Positions 44,635-54,011 of a stretch of 64,000 nucleotides of DNA are shown here, piece by piece. The position numbers and the translations under genes were made by a program. Location: assembly GCA_026390635.1 (NCBI GenBank), contig JAPLFO010000149.1, positions 1-64,000 of the forward strand. The letters are read 5' to 3'. The first letter of the stretch is position 1, and every line of letters starts with the position of its first letter. The notes below the pieces were generated by a model. It was not told where the DNA came from, made no database searches, and was given only the letters and a program-made list of their open reading frames with translations. This stretch comes from Ignavibacteriales bacterium (lineage in GTDB: Bacteria > Bacteroidota > Ignavibacteria > UBA10030 > UBA8401).

Positions 44635-45530
44635 CTATTTGCTGATCGCTCTCACCACATTATAGTCTTTGTCTGTCGCTTCCACAAAGCCGTAAATGAA
44701 TTCAGTATCCCATCCCTGGGTAATTTTTTCCCTGTCAGCATTCATTCGTCCGAGCTTGAGGAGTGTTGTTTTTATCGCATCAACGACCGGTTTTGAGTAA
44801 TCGCGTGCGACAACAATAGGAGACGTTGGAAATGGATCAGAATAGAGTAGTATCCTGATATTTCTGTTCATAATTTTTTTAATGAGGTATTCGCGCGTAA
44901 CACCTTTGTGACATTCAGGATGACGCTTTGATGGTGCGGGAAATTAATAACCTCCTGAAGATCGCTGCGCATGATGTTGTTTTTTTTGAATACATAATGC
45001 AGTAACCAGTTGGATGAATATGATTCTTTCGACGGCAGAGCGATCTTCTTCTTCCTGAGATCATTCAGACTGAAGATGTTTTTTGAACCGGTGGTAAAGA
45101 GAACAGAGCGCGAGAAAGGTTCAAAATTACTATTCAATGGTTTCAAAATCGGAATAACACCGTATTCGTCGTGCGCTTTGATATAGACATAGGATCCTAC
45201 AAATGCCGCTGCAACCTCTTTCCGGATCAACATCTTCACCGCTTGGCCATAATCATCACAGAGCCTGAGCTCGAATCTATATGCGGTTTTCGATGTGAGA
45301 TAGTCCAGCACTGGCTGATAGCCGCTGTAAATGATATGAGGCGGATATCGCGAAATGACGCTGATGTAAACAGCCGGCTTGTTGACAGAAACGGAATCGA
45401 TCGAAATCTCTTCGATATTCCTTTCCACAATTCCCTCAATATTTACTGCATATCGGTAGAAATAGTATGTGAACACCGATGCGAGAAACATAAAGAGAGA
45501 CAATCCGGCGACAATGGTTTTCTTCTTCAT
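44635..45530 (-). pseudogene. PhnD-like phosphate/phosphonate-type substrate-binding protein, frameshifted
   Basis: The N-terminal frame (45530-44868) has a membrane anchor (K-K-K-T-I-V-A-G-L-S-L-F-M-F-L-A-S-V-F). PhnD landmarks follow: Y-P-P-H-I-I-Y-S-G-Y-Q-P-V-L-D-Y-L near 55-70, A-A-A-F-V-G-S-Y-V-Y near 105, I-A-L-P-S-K-E-S-Y-S-S-N and F-P-H-H-Q-S-V-I-L-N-V-T-K. The C-terminal frame (from about 44906 to 44635) continues V-T-R-E-Y-L-I-K-K and R-I-L-L-Y-S-D-P-F-P-T-S-P-I-V-V-A. The canonical Y-D-A-G-A/G-V segment that should join the two is missing, so a deletion of roughly twenty bases rather than a one-base slip is likely. In intact systems such proteins bind oxyanions or phosphonates. Here one would expect a sensor for the kinase downstream. 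Confidence 0.75.
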
Positions 45531-45815
45531 TTCTGTACTAATTGGTGTGACTATGGGCGACTGCGATATCTCTATAAAAACCGTTCCAAATATTTCTGTC
45601 GTCTTTAGGGCAGAATAGCCTATTACTACCGCCGGCATAGACCACGACGACGAAAAATCGTCAACATGACCATTGATCGTCGAATCAAGATACTGTTTTT
45701 TCGACAAACTTGTAATCGGTGCAAAAACAGCCTGTTTTCTATGGCATATTGTTTGACTACATGCCATTAACCAGCAAAGAAACCAATCGATCATTACTAC
45801 TGAAAGGGAGCCAGT

Positions 45816-46400
45816 ATGCAGGAAATAATACCGCGTTGGGAATGGCGGACGTTTACCAATGACCTAAAAAAGGCCGAAGAAAACATCCGGAAATTTCCTG
45901 AAGGAAAGTCGCGCGAAAGTGCAGAAGTCTATATTCTTTCTGAAGTCAGTATGGACAATACGAAGGTGCGCGATGATCTGATGGATATAAAAACCCTTCA
46001 ACAGGTGAACGAGGATCGGCTTGAACTCTGGCTGCCAATTATGAAAGGTACCTTCCCTCTTCCTGTCCCCGAGATCGAAAAAGTATTCAAGTGCTTTCGG
46101 GTCAGCGTTCCAAAATTTGAGCGGGATCAGTATACGTTCCAACAGTACCTTGATGAAGTGATCCGTCCGTCGAAATTGCTGAAAGCGGTCAATGTGTTCA
46201 AGAAACGGACCGGTTTCACGATTAACAACTGCATCGTTGAGATCGCAGAAGTGAAGGTTGACGATAAATGGATCAAAACCGCCGCAGTCGAAATGGAAGA
46301 TCCGGCAATGGTTATTAAAACTGTACGCGAACTGGAGTTGGATAACTTCCCGAATATCAATTATCTGCGCGGCCTCAAGAACCTCGTTGGAATGAAATAA
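45816..46400 (+). CDS. CYTH-like protein (divergent), partner of the next gene
   Basis: The 194-residue cytoplasmic protein begins I-P-R-W-E-W-R-T-F, and near residue 49 has E-V-S-M-D-N-T-K-V-R-D-D-L-M-D-I-K. Near 140-160 it has N-N-C-I-V-E-I-A-E-V-K-V and A-V-E-M-E-D-P. Alternating charged beta strands with E, R and K at strand positions fit a CYTH/triphosphate-tunnel fold, although the E-x-E-x-K signature is absent. It overlaps nothing and is followed after 11 bases by a canonical CYTH gene, so the two are probably a divergent pair. GGGAG lies 6 bases before the ATG. Function is uncertain; a polyphosphate or organic-triphosphate substrate is a family-level guess. Confidence 0.55.
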   Translation: MQEIIPRWEWRTFTNDLKKAEENIRKFPEGKSRESAEVYILSEVSMDNTKVRDDLMDIKTLQQVNEDRLELWLPIMKGTFPLPVPEIEKVFKCFRVSVPKFERDQYTFQQYLDEVIRPSKLLKAVNVFKKRTGFTINNCIVEIAEVKVDDKWIKTAAVEMEDPAMVIKTVRELELDNFPNINYLRGLKNLVGMK

Positions 46401-46411
46401 GGAGAAGGTCA

Positions 46412-46885
46412 ATGGGAAAAGAGATCGAGAGAAAATTTCTGGTACAGGGAGATTTCAAACCCTCTGCCGGCAAACAAACGCGCATCGTGCAGGGATATCT
46501 TTCTTCAGTTCCTGAGCGGACGGTACGCGTTCGCATCAAAGGCGACAAGGGATATATCACGATCAAAGGGATCGGCAATCTATCCGGTGCGAGCAGATAT
46601 GAATGGGAAAAAGAGATTCCGATCAGCGAAACAGAAGAACTGTTGAAGATTTGTGAGCCGGGAGTGATCGACAAGACACGATTTTTGGTGAAGGCCGGCG
46701 TCCATACATTCGAAGTTGACGAATTCTACGGTGAGAATGACGGGCTTGTCGTTGCAGAGGTCGAACTGGCATCCGAGACGGAATCGTTTGAAAAGCCATC
46801 ATGGCTTGGCGAAGAAGTCACCGGAGACACGCGCTACTATAACTCGATGCTGATGAAGAATCCATTTACGAAATGGCCAAAGTAG
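46412..46885 (+). CDS. CYTH-domain inorganic triphosphatase-like protein
   Basis: The 157-residue protein starts M-G-K-E-I-E-R-K-F-L-V, the E-x-E-x-K tunnel motif of CYTH/TTM proteins. The internal basic/acidic strand pattern follows: R-T-V-R-V-R-I-K-G, Y-I-T-I-K-G, Y-E-W-E-K-E-I, then F-E-V-D-E-F-Y-G and A-E-V-E-L. The small single-domain form (about 155 residues) matches the bacterial TTM type that hydrolyses inorganic triphosphate with a divalent metal. An operon with the preceding CYTH-like gene and the downstream DASS transporter is likely, since the gaps are 11 and 7 bases. GGAG lies just before the start. Confidence 0.88.
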   Translation: MGKEIERKFLVQGDFKPSAGKQTRIVQGYLSSVPERTVRVRIKGDKGYITIKGIGNLSGASRYEWEKEIPISETEELLKICEPGVIDKTRFLVKAGVHTFEVDEFYGENDGLVVAEVELASETESFEKPSWLGEEVTGDTRYYNSMLMKNPFTKWPK

Positions 46886-46892
46886 ATAACGA

Positions 46893-48397
46893 ATGACCGT
46901 GCGAATTGAATCGGCGGTACCACAATCGGCGGACACTGGTTCCGCAGATCACAACGGAAAGAATCTGGACGAACTGCTTGATCTGGACAAGCACCGTCTT
47001 TCCGTTATTCCTCAAAAAAAATCCACCGGTACCGAGCGATGGATGAAATTCCTCGGCATTCCTGTCGGCATTGCGGTTTTCCTTTGGCTCTATTATATGC
47101 CGACACCCGCCGGACTTACTGCGTCCGGGCAGTCTATCATTGCATCGTTCTGTTTTGCCCTCATCCTCTGGATTTCCGAATCCATTCCGACACATGTCAC
47201 ATCGTTGATACTCATGGTGCTGCTTGTGTTCCTGGATGGATGGGACATGAAGAACGTACTGGGCGTTCTGGGTTTCGACGTTATCTGGCTGAACGTACTG
47301 GCATTCATTCTGAGTTCATTGCTGGTAAAAACAAATTTAGCGAAACGAATTGCACTTGCCTTGATCGTAAAATTCGGTCATAGTGCGATGCCCATGATGC
47401 TCGCATTCCTTCTCCTGCAGCTTGTCTTGGCACCGCTGATCCCCGCAACGGCAGCGCGGACCGTGATAACGCTTCCCATTATGCTGATCGTTGCATCTAT
47501 CTACGGTTCAACAAATGAGAATCCGAACAATTTTGGAAAGAATCTCTTCCTGCAGAATTTGCTTGGTATCAATATTTTTTCTTCCGGATTTATGACCGGA
47601 AGCACCGCCAATCTCATTGCCATCTCGTTCATCTTCAGCATGGCGGGAACAAAGGTGTATTATACCGATTGGATGTTTGCAAATCTGCCGGTTGTTCTGA
47701 TTGCCATGTCCCTTGCGTGGGTCATCGGTCCGAAACTGCTGTTCAAACTCTCTGCTAAAGAATCCACCCCGGCCGTCCATGGCGGCATCGAAGTGCTTAA
47801 GAAACAGCTCGACGCAATGGGAAAAATGAGCTTTCTGGAAAAAAAGGGCGCAGTCATTTTTGGCATTGTCGTTATTCTCTGGGTAACGGATCGATTCCAT
47901 TTTGCGCTTTTCGGTTTTCAGATCGATCCGGTTATGGCAGCCATGGTGGGCGGCATTATTGCACTGCTTCCTAAGGTGGGGATACTAAAATGGAACGACT
48001 GTGACATTCCATGGCATCTCATGCTCTTCAGTGCGGGAGCCTATGCCGGTGGATTGGCGCTCAACGACTCCGGTGCTGCTCGATGGGTGGTCCAGAACCT
48101 CTTCTCGGCGTTCCATCTTGACAAAAACATCAACTTCTGGCTGTTGTACACGATTGTTATATCTGTGATGATGTATTCGCATTCAATCCGCTGGCATTGG
48201 CTCTCCCTGCCGCATTTACTATCGACTGGGTTATCGGACTGCCGATCAGCGCGAAGCCGAATGTCATTTTGTTCACGACCGGTCAATATTCCGTATTGGA
48301 CAACATCAAATACGGATTCATCATGGCAACGATAGGAATCATTCTGCTGGTGATTGCGGGACTTACCTGGTTCAGATTTTTGGGAATCACTCCATGA
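46893..48397 (+). pseudogene. DASS (SLC13-type) anion/sodium symporter with internal deletion and frameshift
   Basis: The first frame encodes about ten membrane segments with SLC13 marks: A-L-I-L-W-I-S-E-S-I-P near residue 90, P-A-T-A-A-R-T near 190 and T-G-S-T-A-N-L near 235. At 48181-48184 it runs out of frame after M-M-Y-S-H. The other frame supplies F-N-P-L-A-L-A-L-P-A-A-F-T-I-D-W, followed by the last helix, ending at 48397. The roughly 20-25 residues normally lying between these (the second S-x-T region) are missing, so this is a deletion with frame change. It would not transport. The intact family imports sulfate, phosphate or dicarboxylates with sodium. The next gene starts at the ATGA overlap of the restored frame, showing the ancestral operon. 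Confidence 0.8.
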
Positions 48398-49155
48398 CGA
48401 AGAGAATCGGAGTACATGCATTCATCATATTTCTCCTGGCGGTTCTCCCGCTGCCGATCGCCGCTCAATTGCTGAAACAGTTTTCAGAACAAGTCCTTCT
48501 GGAAAAAGACGGCAGCGCAACAGTGGTGTGGCATATTGTTCCGGCAAGCGATACACTGCGCTCTCTTATGGTGCCATGGAACTTCCCTTTCACAGCAGGA
48601 GAGGCAATTTCTTTTGTCGTTCGCGGTAATGACACATCCTTCCGCGCTGCCGATGCGGAACTTGCCGAGAGGGAAGGCATCCACTTTGTCAGAGTCGGAA
48701 ACCACGATCGCTCGCCGCTGCATGCCCTGCAGATGCAATTTACCATTCAGCGGTACTGCAACTTTGGAAAAGAGAAAGCGACCGATTTCGGGAACTATAC
48801 AATTAAAAAGAGATTCATCAATACTTCCCTGGCATCGATTGATCAATTCTCACTGGAACTCGTTCTCCCGTCAGGATTTGTCGTTACGTCTGTCGACGAG
48901 ACAATTCCCAAGCAGACGGAGGATAATTCCATTTCGCCATTTGTCATTGGAAGGACAGAAGGAAGAAACAGCGTCGTCGTGCATGCCTCAAAAATGAAAC
49001 TTGGAGAGCATGCATTTATGAAGTTGCAGACAAAACCTGAGGCAAAGTCTCCCGTGCTATTCATAAGCCTGTCACTGATCGGTATTCTCTATGCTTTTTT
49101 CTTCCGCGACCTGCTGAAGAAGAAAGAATACGAACAACACGCCGACAAAACGTAA
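48394..49155 (+). CDS. Exported membrane-anchored protein of unknown function
   Basis: The 253-residue protein has a signal peptide (I-I-F-L-L-A-V-L-P-L-P-I-A-A-Q), then a beta-rich extracytoplasmic region of about 190 residues. A single C-terminal transmembrane helix (S-P-V-L-F-I-S-L-S-L-I-G-I-L-Y-A-F-F-F) and a basic tail (K-K-K-E-Y-E) follow, so topology is periplasm outside with a short cytoplasmic end. I recognise no family. The ATG overlaps the last codon of the DASS transporter (ATGA), implying a partner function with it. Confidence 0.6.
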   Translation: MTKRIGVHAFIIFLLAVLPLPIAAQLLKQFSEQVLLEKDGSATVVWHIVPASDTLRSLMVPWNFPFTAGEAISFVVRGNDTSFRAADAELAEREGIHFVRVGNHDRSPLHALQMQFTIQRYCNFGKEKATDFGNYTIKKRFINTSLASIDQFSLELVLPSGFVVTSVDETIPKQTEDNSISPFVIGRTEGRNSVVVHASKMKLGEHAFMKLQTKPEAKSPVLFISLSLIGILYAFFFRDLLKKKEYEQHADKT

Positions 49156-49413
49156 TGTCAGGCAGCAATGTCTCCCTTTTCAAGAATGGTTAAACGTGCA
49201 AGAGCAAATCACGATCTTCTGCTTGATGAGTGAGTGACCCCGGAATTCACCGAGGATGTTTTCCCAGATTGGTGAATTGAATCGCAAATAGCTGGAACAG
49301 AATTACAGAACCATCACAAAAAGCAAACGGCATCTCGAGTGCTATGCTCAAAGATCTAATCAACCATATCAATTAACTAACCATTTCATCAACTATTTTA
49401 CAGAGGGATTCTT

Positions 49414-50682
49414 ATGAATACAAAGCATACACGCTGGATCGTGCTGATGTTCGCGTTGATAGGCACCATTAGCTCTTTCCTCATTGCACAAGACGCTCGC
49501 GTGCCCGGCGAGGATGCGATCAAAGCCCCCTTGGGTGCAGAGGCAAAAGACGGTAAGCTCGTTTTTGATTCGAAGGATTCAACATTTCAATGGTGGTTTG
49601 ATTCAAGAATTCAGATTGACGGTGCCAAATATTTCGAGAACAAGAACCGCATGAGCGATGGAACGATCATGAGAAAGGTCACATTCGCACTGAAAGCTGT
49701 TCTCTGGAAAAACTGGCAGGCGGAAGTTGATGTTGACTATGGCGAAAACGTCCTTGATCTTCGCGACGCGTTTATCCAATTCAATATCCCGAATCAAAAT
49801 CTTTCATTGAAGGTTGGAAACTTCAAAGAACCGTTCGGATTGGATGCACTGATTAGTTCCCGTCTCTTGCCATTCATGGAACGTTCCAGTGTTTCAAATG
49901 CAATTGCTCTTGGCAGAAGAGTGGGTTTCTCTGCAAACTATTGGCAGGATTATGGGCAGGTAACAGTCGGCGTTTTCGGACATGAGGTCGGAACAAGAAT
50001 TGACAAAGGAACCGACGATGAAGGATATTCAGCCAATGTTCGCATCACAGCCGCTCCAATCAACACACATGGCAAGAACCTCCATTTAGGATTTGCGGCT
50101 TCATACAAGACTCCTGATGCTGCGATGGGTGTCCCTCTGAATTCGCTGGAGGTCAAATCGCGTACTGAAACATACGTTTTTGATCCCAAACTGCTGCACA
50201 CTGGTGCTATTACTGATATTAACTATTGGACTCGTTTTTCCGGTGAATTGATGGGAATTTATGGACCGTTCTATGTGCAGGCGGAATACTTGGGAATGTC
50301 AATTACACGATGGTATGGAAATCCGAAAATCAATCTTGGCGGAGGATATGGGTTAGTCTCTTGGATGGTAACCGGAGAGACAAGAGCTTATTATGTTGAT
50401 GAAGGCGAGAGTGGCCCTATTGAACAGCCGATACATTCCTGGGGTGCCTTAGAAGTTGCGGCACGCTATAGTGTGACCGACCTGAACGACTCTAAAGCCA
50501 ATATCACCGGTGGAAAAGCGAACATTCTTACACTCGGTGTAAATTACTACCCCGTCCAGACTATCAAAATGATGTTGAACTATGCGATGGTGAAATTAGA
50601 TAAGTATGCAGACAGCAACGGCAAGTTCATCGGAGCCGATGATCATTCGTTTGTACAAATAAGGTTTCAAGCATCACTCTAA
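49414..50682 (+). CDS. Phosphate-selective porin O/P family outer-membrane protein
   Basis: The 422-residue protein has a signal peptide (W-I-V-L-M-F-A-L-I-G-T-I-S-S-F-L-I-A-Q). A barrel follows with the family's early strands W-W-F-D-S-R-I-Q-I-D-G near residues 62-72 and A-E-V-D-V-D-Y-G. The diagnostic segment L-K-V-G-N-F-K-E-P-F-G-L-D near 135-147 is the OprO/P landmark. It ends R-F-Q-A-S-L with a terminal hydrophobic residue as barrels do. OprO/P proteins favour phosphate and pyrophosphate in Pseudomonas; the Bacteroidota homologues are less certain. It heads a run of five genes in the same direction. GAGGG precedes the ATG. No Pho box was recognised upstream. Confidence 0.87.
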   Translation: MNTKHTRWIVLMFALIGTISSFLIAQDARVPGEDAIKAPLGAEAKDGKLVFDSKDSTFQWWFDSRIQIDGAKYFENKNRMSDGTIMRKVTFALKAVLWKNWQAEVDVDYGENVLDLRDAFIQFNIPNQNLSLKVGNFKEPFGLDALISSRLLPFMERSSVSNAIALGRRVGFSANYWQDYGQVTVGVFGHEVGTRIDKGTDDEGYSANVRITAAPINTHGKNLHLGFAASYKTPDAAMGVPLNSLEVKSRTETYVFDPKLLHTGAITDINYWTRFSGELMGIYGPFYVQAEYLGMSITRWYGNPKINLGGGYGLVSWMVTGETRAYYVDEGESGPIEQPIHSWGALEVAARYSVTDLNDSKANITGGKANILTLGVNYYPVQTIKMMLNYAMVKLDKYADSNGKFIGADDHSFVQIRFQASL

Positions 50683-50697
50683 CCTCGAGGATCATGT

Positions 50698-51627
50698 ATG
50701 AAAAAGATAATAGTTGTTATCGTACCGCTTATGATCATTACGGGAGCATTTCTTTCATGTTCCCGAGATGCACCGGCTCCTACTGGACCGGCACCAAAGG
50801 TGATTGTACCGGTAGTAATGAATGAAATATATACACAAGGTATCCGTTCCAATCCAGATTGGATTGAAATTTACAATCCCAATTCCGATTCCATAAGTAT
50901 TGGAGGATATACTGTTTACAGTCTTGCGGGAAAGAACGGCGCAAAACCAAAGAAAGCAATTCCTTCGGGGACCTATGTCCCGGGGATGGGTCATTACGTC
51001 GTCGTGGTGAATGATACCATCTCTGCAAGCGCGTTTGATCTATCTGCCGGCGGTGAAAAAGTCTGGTTTGAAAATGGAACTGGAACCATTGTTGACAGTG
51101 TCAATGTACCTGCTCTCGGTGTTGATTCTTCGTATGCACGAAAGCCCGACGGCGCGAGTACGTGGGTTATAGCGACGCCACCGACGAAGGGAGCTGCAAA
51201 TTCTATCCTTCCAATTGTTATGAATGAAATCTTTGTTCAAGGTGTAGCAGGCAATCTTGATTGGATTGAACTGTATAACCCCAACACTGCTTCGGCCAAT
51301 ATCGGCGGGTATAAAATCTATGATATCGGCGGACAAGGTGGTACGAAACCAAAGAAGGACATTCCCGTTGGCACAATCATTGCCGCAAAAGGCTTCTTCG
51401 TAATCATTGTCGATACGGCAAGCTTTACCGGTGATTTGAGCGGATTTGGACTATCCCAAAATGGCGAAGCTGTCTGGCTGGAAAATGCAAACGGCAATAT
51501 CCTCGATAATGTCACCTTCCCTGCGATGACAAGCACGGGCGGTACAGTATCGTATGGAAGAAAACCAGATGGGAGTTCCAACTGGCAGATCCTCACCGTC
51601 ATTACACGCGGAACATCAAACAATTAA
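50698..51627 (+). CDS. Lipoprotein with two lamin-tail domains (LTD)
   Basis: The 309-residue product begins M-K-K-I-I-V-V-I-V-P-L-M-I-I-T-G-A-F-L-S-C, a lipoprotein signal (lipobox F-L-S-C). Two LTD domains follow, each with the pattern V-V/I-M-N-E-I-F/Y, N-P/L-D-W-I-E-I/L-Y-N-P, then G-G-Y-K/T-I/V-Y. They cover roughly residues 38-165 and 172-305. The second repeat is close to the LTDs of the genes at 52710 and 56372, suggesting shuffling of a common module. LTD domains bind membranes, nucleic acid or partners in secreted nucleases and phosphatases. Here they stand alone, without any visible enzyme domain. Confidence 0.85.
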   Translation: MKKIIVVIVPLMIITGAFLSCSRDAPAPTGPAPKVIVPVVMNEIYTQGIRSNPDWIEIYNPNSDSISIGGYTVYSLAGKNGAKPKKAIPSGTYVPGMGHYVVVVNDTISASAFDLSAGGEKVWFENGTGTIVDSVNVPALGVDSSYARKPDGASTWVIATPPTKGAANSILPIVMNEIFVQGVAGNLDWIELYNPNTASANIGGYKIYDIGGQGGTKPKKDIPVGTIIAAKGFFVIIVDTASFTGDLSGFGLSQNGEAVWLENANGNILDNVTFPAMTSTGGTVSYGRKPDGSSNWQILTVITRGTSNN

Positions 51628-51637
51628 GAACGAAGGG

Positions 51638-51666
51638 CTGAACCGGATCACATCGATCCGGTTCAG
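51638..51666. terminator. 12-bp stem-loop between lipoprotein genes
   Basis: CTGAACCGGATC and GATCCGGTTCAG pair around ACATC. It lacks a following U run, so it may be an mRNA processing or stability element rather than a true terminator. The next gene begins 13 bases later. Confidence 0.45.
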
Positions 51667-51678
51667 TGGGATGATTGA

Positions 51679-52446
51679 ATGAAGAGAATACGAGTTGTAC
51701 CTCTGCCAATGGCTAGCGTTGCGCTCATACCATTGTTGTTGCTGCTGGCATGCAGTCGCACGGAACCGACTGTTGCAGTTCCAGTGCCAGTCAACGGCGG
51801 GCTTGTGGAGCTAAGCGTTCATAACACGTCTGTTCCGGAACCCTCAGGGCTGGTGTACAATTCCAAGAACAACACCTTGATGACAGTATCAGACGCAAAC
51901 GCGACTGTGTACGAGATTGATTTTATGGGAAACATTCTTCATTCGTTTGTAGTGCAGGGATCGGATCTGGAGGGAATTGCACTGTCGCCAGATTGCGACA
52001 CAATGTATTTGGCGGAGGAAGGAAACCAACAGATTTCAACGTATCTCATCAACGGCTCGAAGATCAGTTCATTGAAAGTTCCTGTCGCAACCGAACAGAA
52101 CCATTCGTTGGAAGGGGTCACGATTGACGATCGCCGCCACATCTATGTCGTCAATGAGAAGAATCCGAGATTATTACTGGAATTCAACGGAGTAACGGAA
52201 GTCGCCCGGACGGAGATCACTGCAACGCTGGATCTGTCGGATGTCAGCTACGATGCCGCTTACGATTGTCTCTGGATCGTCAGTGACGAGTCACAAAAGA
52301 TATTAAAATGCACCAGAAGCGGCATTGTTCTGAACGAATATCAGATTTCCTTCTCCAAGGGAGAGGGAATTGCCATGGTCGGCGACAAGATGTACATTAT
52401 AAGCGATGCAACCGGGAAATTGTATGTGTTCAATAAACCCCGATAG
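51679..52446 (+). CDS. SdiA-regulated-domain lipoprotein (YjiK-like beta-propeller)
   Basis: The 255-residue protein has a lipoprotein signal with lipobox L-L-A-C near residue 25. A propeller follows with S-V-P-E-P-S-G-L-V-Y-N near 50-60, D-L-E-G-I-A-L-S-P-D near 95-105, S-L-E-G-V-T-I-D near 142-150 and D-L-S-D-V-S-Y-D near 190. The repeated L-E-G-(I/V) and acidic spacing fit the SdiA-regulated/YjiK family, which resembles phytase-like propellers with calcium sites. Its role is unknown; it probably sits at the outer membrane, facing outwards. It follows the LTD lipoprotein and may be co-transcribed with it. The 263-base spacer that follows holds no gene that I can support. Confidence 0.85.
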   Translation: MKRIRVVPLPMASVALIPLLLLLACSRTEPTVAVPVPVNGGLVELSVHNTSVPEPSGLVYNSKNNTLMTVSDANATVYEIDFMGNILHSFVVQGSDLEGIALSPDCDTMYLAEEGNQQISTYLINGSKISSLKVPVATEQNHSLEGVTIDDRRHIYVVNEKNPRLLLEFNGVTEVARTEITATLDLSDVSYDAAYDCLWIVSDESQKILKCTRSGIVLNEYQISFSKGEGIAMVGDKMYIISDATGKLYVFNKPR

Positions 52447-52709
52447 AATCAATAGCACGGGCTGCGATCTTTCATCATGAGAAGGAAATACACAAAAACC
52501 GTGCACTTCTTGATTGAATTCGTTCACTAGAAGGTAAAGAGCAACGATTCTTTGGGGTATTTTGTATGTTGTAAAAGGAGCAGTTGCAAATATATTGCTT
52601 TCCAAAAACCACAATAGCAATATTTCCATTACTACTTGATGGTGCGGAGTTACGCCATCGTTGTATATAATTAATTCACCTTGCTCTCCCTAAAAATAAT
52701 GGAGGTCCA

Positions 52710-53894
52710 ATGAAAAAGAAATCGTTACTCTGTGTTGCGGTGTTATCCGTGCTGTTATGCGCGCATCTCAGTATGGCCCAATCACCGATCAAAGTAAATG
52801 AGATTTATTCGCGCGGAGTCGCCGGAAATCTTGATTGGGTGGAGATGTACAATACATCGGCAGCATCGGTAGATATAAGCGGATACAAAATTTATGACGC
52901 CGGCGGCAAAACAGGAACAAAGCCCAAGAAACTATTTCCGACAGGAACGATCCTTCCCGCGAAAGGCTTTACCGTAATCATCGTCGATACCGCAAGCTTC
53001 ACCGGCGATCTGAGCGGATTTGGACTTGGCAGCGGCGGCGACAGCGTATGGGTCGAAAATGCGGCAGGAACACTGATCGATTCCGTCTTCATTCCTGCTC
53101 TTGGCGTCGATACGACCTATGCACGCATTCCGGACGGCTCAAACGCATTAGTGAAAGCCACTCCGGCGACAAAAGGTTCCTCGAATGTGCTTGTTAAAAT
53201 GAATGAAGTGTATACACGTGGCGTTGCAGGGAATCTTGATTGGATCGAGATGTATAACACATTAACCACACAGATAGATATAAGCGGCTATAAAATCTAC
53301 GACAACGGCGGAAGAGGCGGAACAAAACCGAAGAAATTATTCCCGACTGGGACAATTCTTCCTGCCAAAGGATTCTTCTTGATTGTTGTCGACACAGCAA
53401 GCTACACCGGTGATCTGAGCGGGTTTGGACTCGGAAGCGGCGGCGATACCGTCTGGGTGGAAAATACCGCGGGAATAGTGATTGATTCCGTCTACCTTCC
53501 GGCTCTCGGTGTGGACACAACGTATGCGCGCAAACCGGACGGCTCCAACCTTTTTGTGAAATCCTCCCCGGCAACCAAGGGTGCAACGAACGGCCCCGCA
53601 ACGTCTGTTCGATCAAATACACTGTTTGTGTCAGACTTCGTGTTGAATCAGAACTTCCCTAATCCGTTCAATCCAACGACAACTATTAGTTATCAACTGA
53701 CATCGAAGAGCATGGTTTCGCTCAGAGTCTATGATCTTCTGGGAAAAGAGATCGCAGAACTTGTGAACGAACAAAAAGAAGCCGGATCGTATTCTGTACA
53801 ATTTAACGCCCGCAATCTTGCAAGCGGCATCTACATGGTTGGATTGAAGGCCGGCAACTACTCGGAAATGAAGAAGATGACTTTAATCAGATGA
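52710..53894 (+). CDS. Secreted protein with two lamin-tail domains and T9SS sorting domain
   Basis: The 394-residue protein has a signal peptide (L-L-C-V-A-V-L-S-V-L-L-C-A-H-L-S-M-A-Q). Two LTD repeats cover about 27-155 and 157-290, each with G-V-A-G-N-L-D-W and P-K-K-L-F-P-T-G-T-I-L-P-A-K-G-F. A T9SS domain (L-N-Q-N-F-P-N-P-F-N-P-T, last 85 residues) follows. The two LTDs are nearly identical to one another, which suggests a recent internal duplication. GGAGG lies 7 bases before the start. Its stop overlaps the start of a 36-codon membrane ORF (ATGA). Confidence 0.88.
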   Translation: MKKKSLLCVAVLSVLLCAHLSMAQSPIKVNEIYSRGVAGNLDWVEMYNTSAASVDISGYKIYDAGGKTGTKPKKLFPTGTILPAKGFTVIIVDTASFTGDLSGFGLGSGGDSVWVENAAGTLIDSVFIPALGVDTTYARIPDGSNALVKATPATKGSSNVLVKMNEVYTRGVAGNLDWIEMYNTLTTQIDISGYKIYDNGGRGGTKPKKLFPTGTILPAKGFFLIVVDTASYTGDLSGFGLGSGGDTVWVENTAGIVIDSVYLPALGVDTTYARKPDGSNLFVKSSPATKGATNGPATSVRSNTLFVSDFVLNQNFPNPFNPTTTISYQLTSKSMVSLRVYDLLGKEIAELVNEQKEAGSYSVQFNARNLASGIYMVGLKAGNYSEMKKMTLIR

Positions 53895-54001
53895 GTAAAC
53901 ACCGCAGGAATAACGTCGTCTTTGCCTATATAGAATTGGCCGTCATTGTGTCTGTGATACTGTTTGGAATCATTCAGGCAATATTGTTCTTGCTGAAGTA
54001 A
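53891..54001 (+). CDS. 36-residue single-span membrane peptide
   Basis: The frame ATG at 53891 overlaps the TGA of the preceding gene as ATGA, the classic coupling arrangement, and the intrinsic terminator begins 11 bases after its stop. The product is M-S-K-H-R-R-N-N-V-V-F-A-Y-I-E-L then a strong hydrophobic helix A-V-I-V-S-V-I-L-F-G-I-I-Q-A-I-L-F-L-L-K. The basic N-terminus and single helix make it a plausible small membrane protein. No homologue is recognised, and chance cannot be excluded, but coupling and terminator placement favour a real gene. Confidence 0.55.
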   Translation: MSKHRRNNVVFAYIELAVIVSVILFGIIQAILFLLK

Positions 54002-54011
54002 CTTTGATTTC

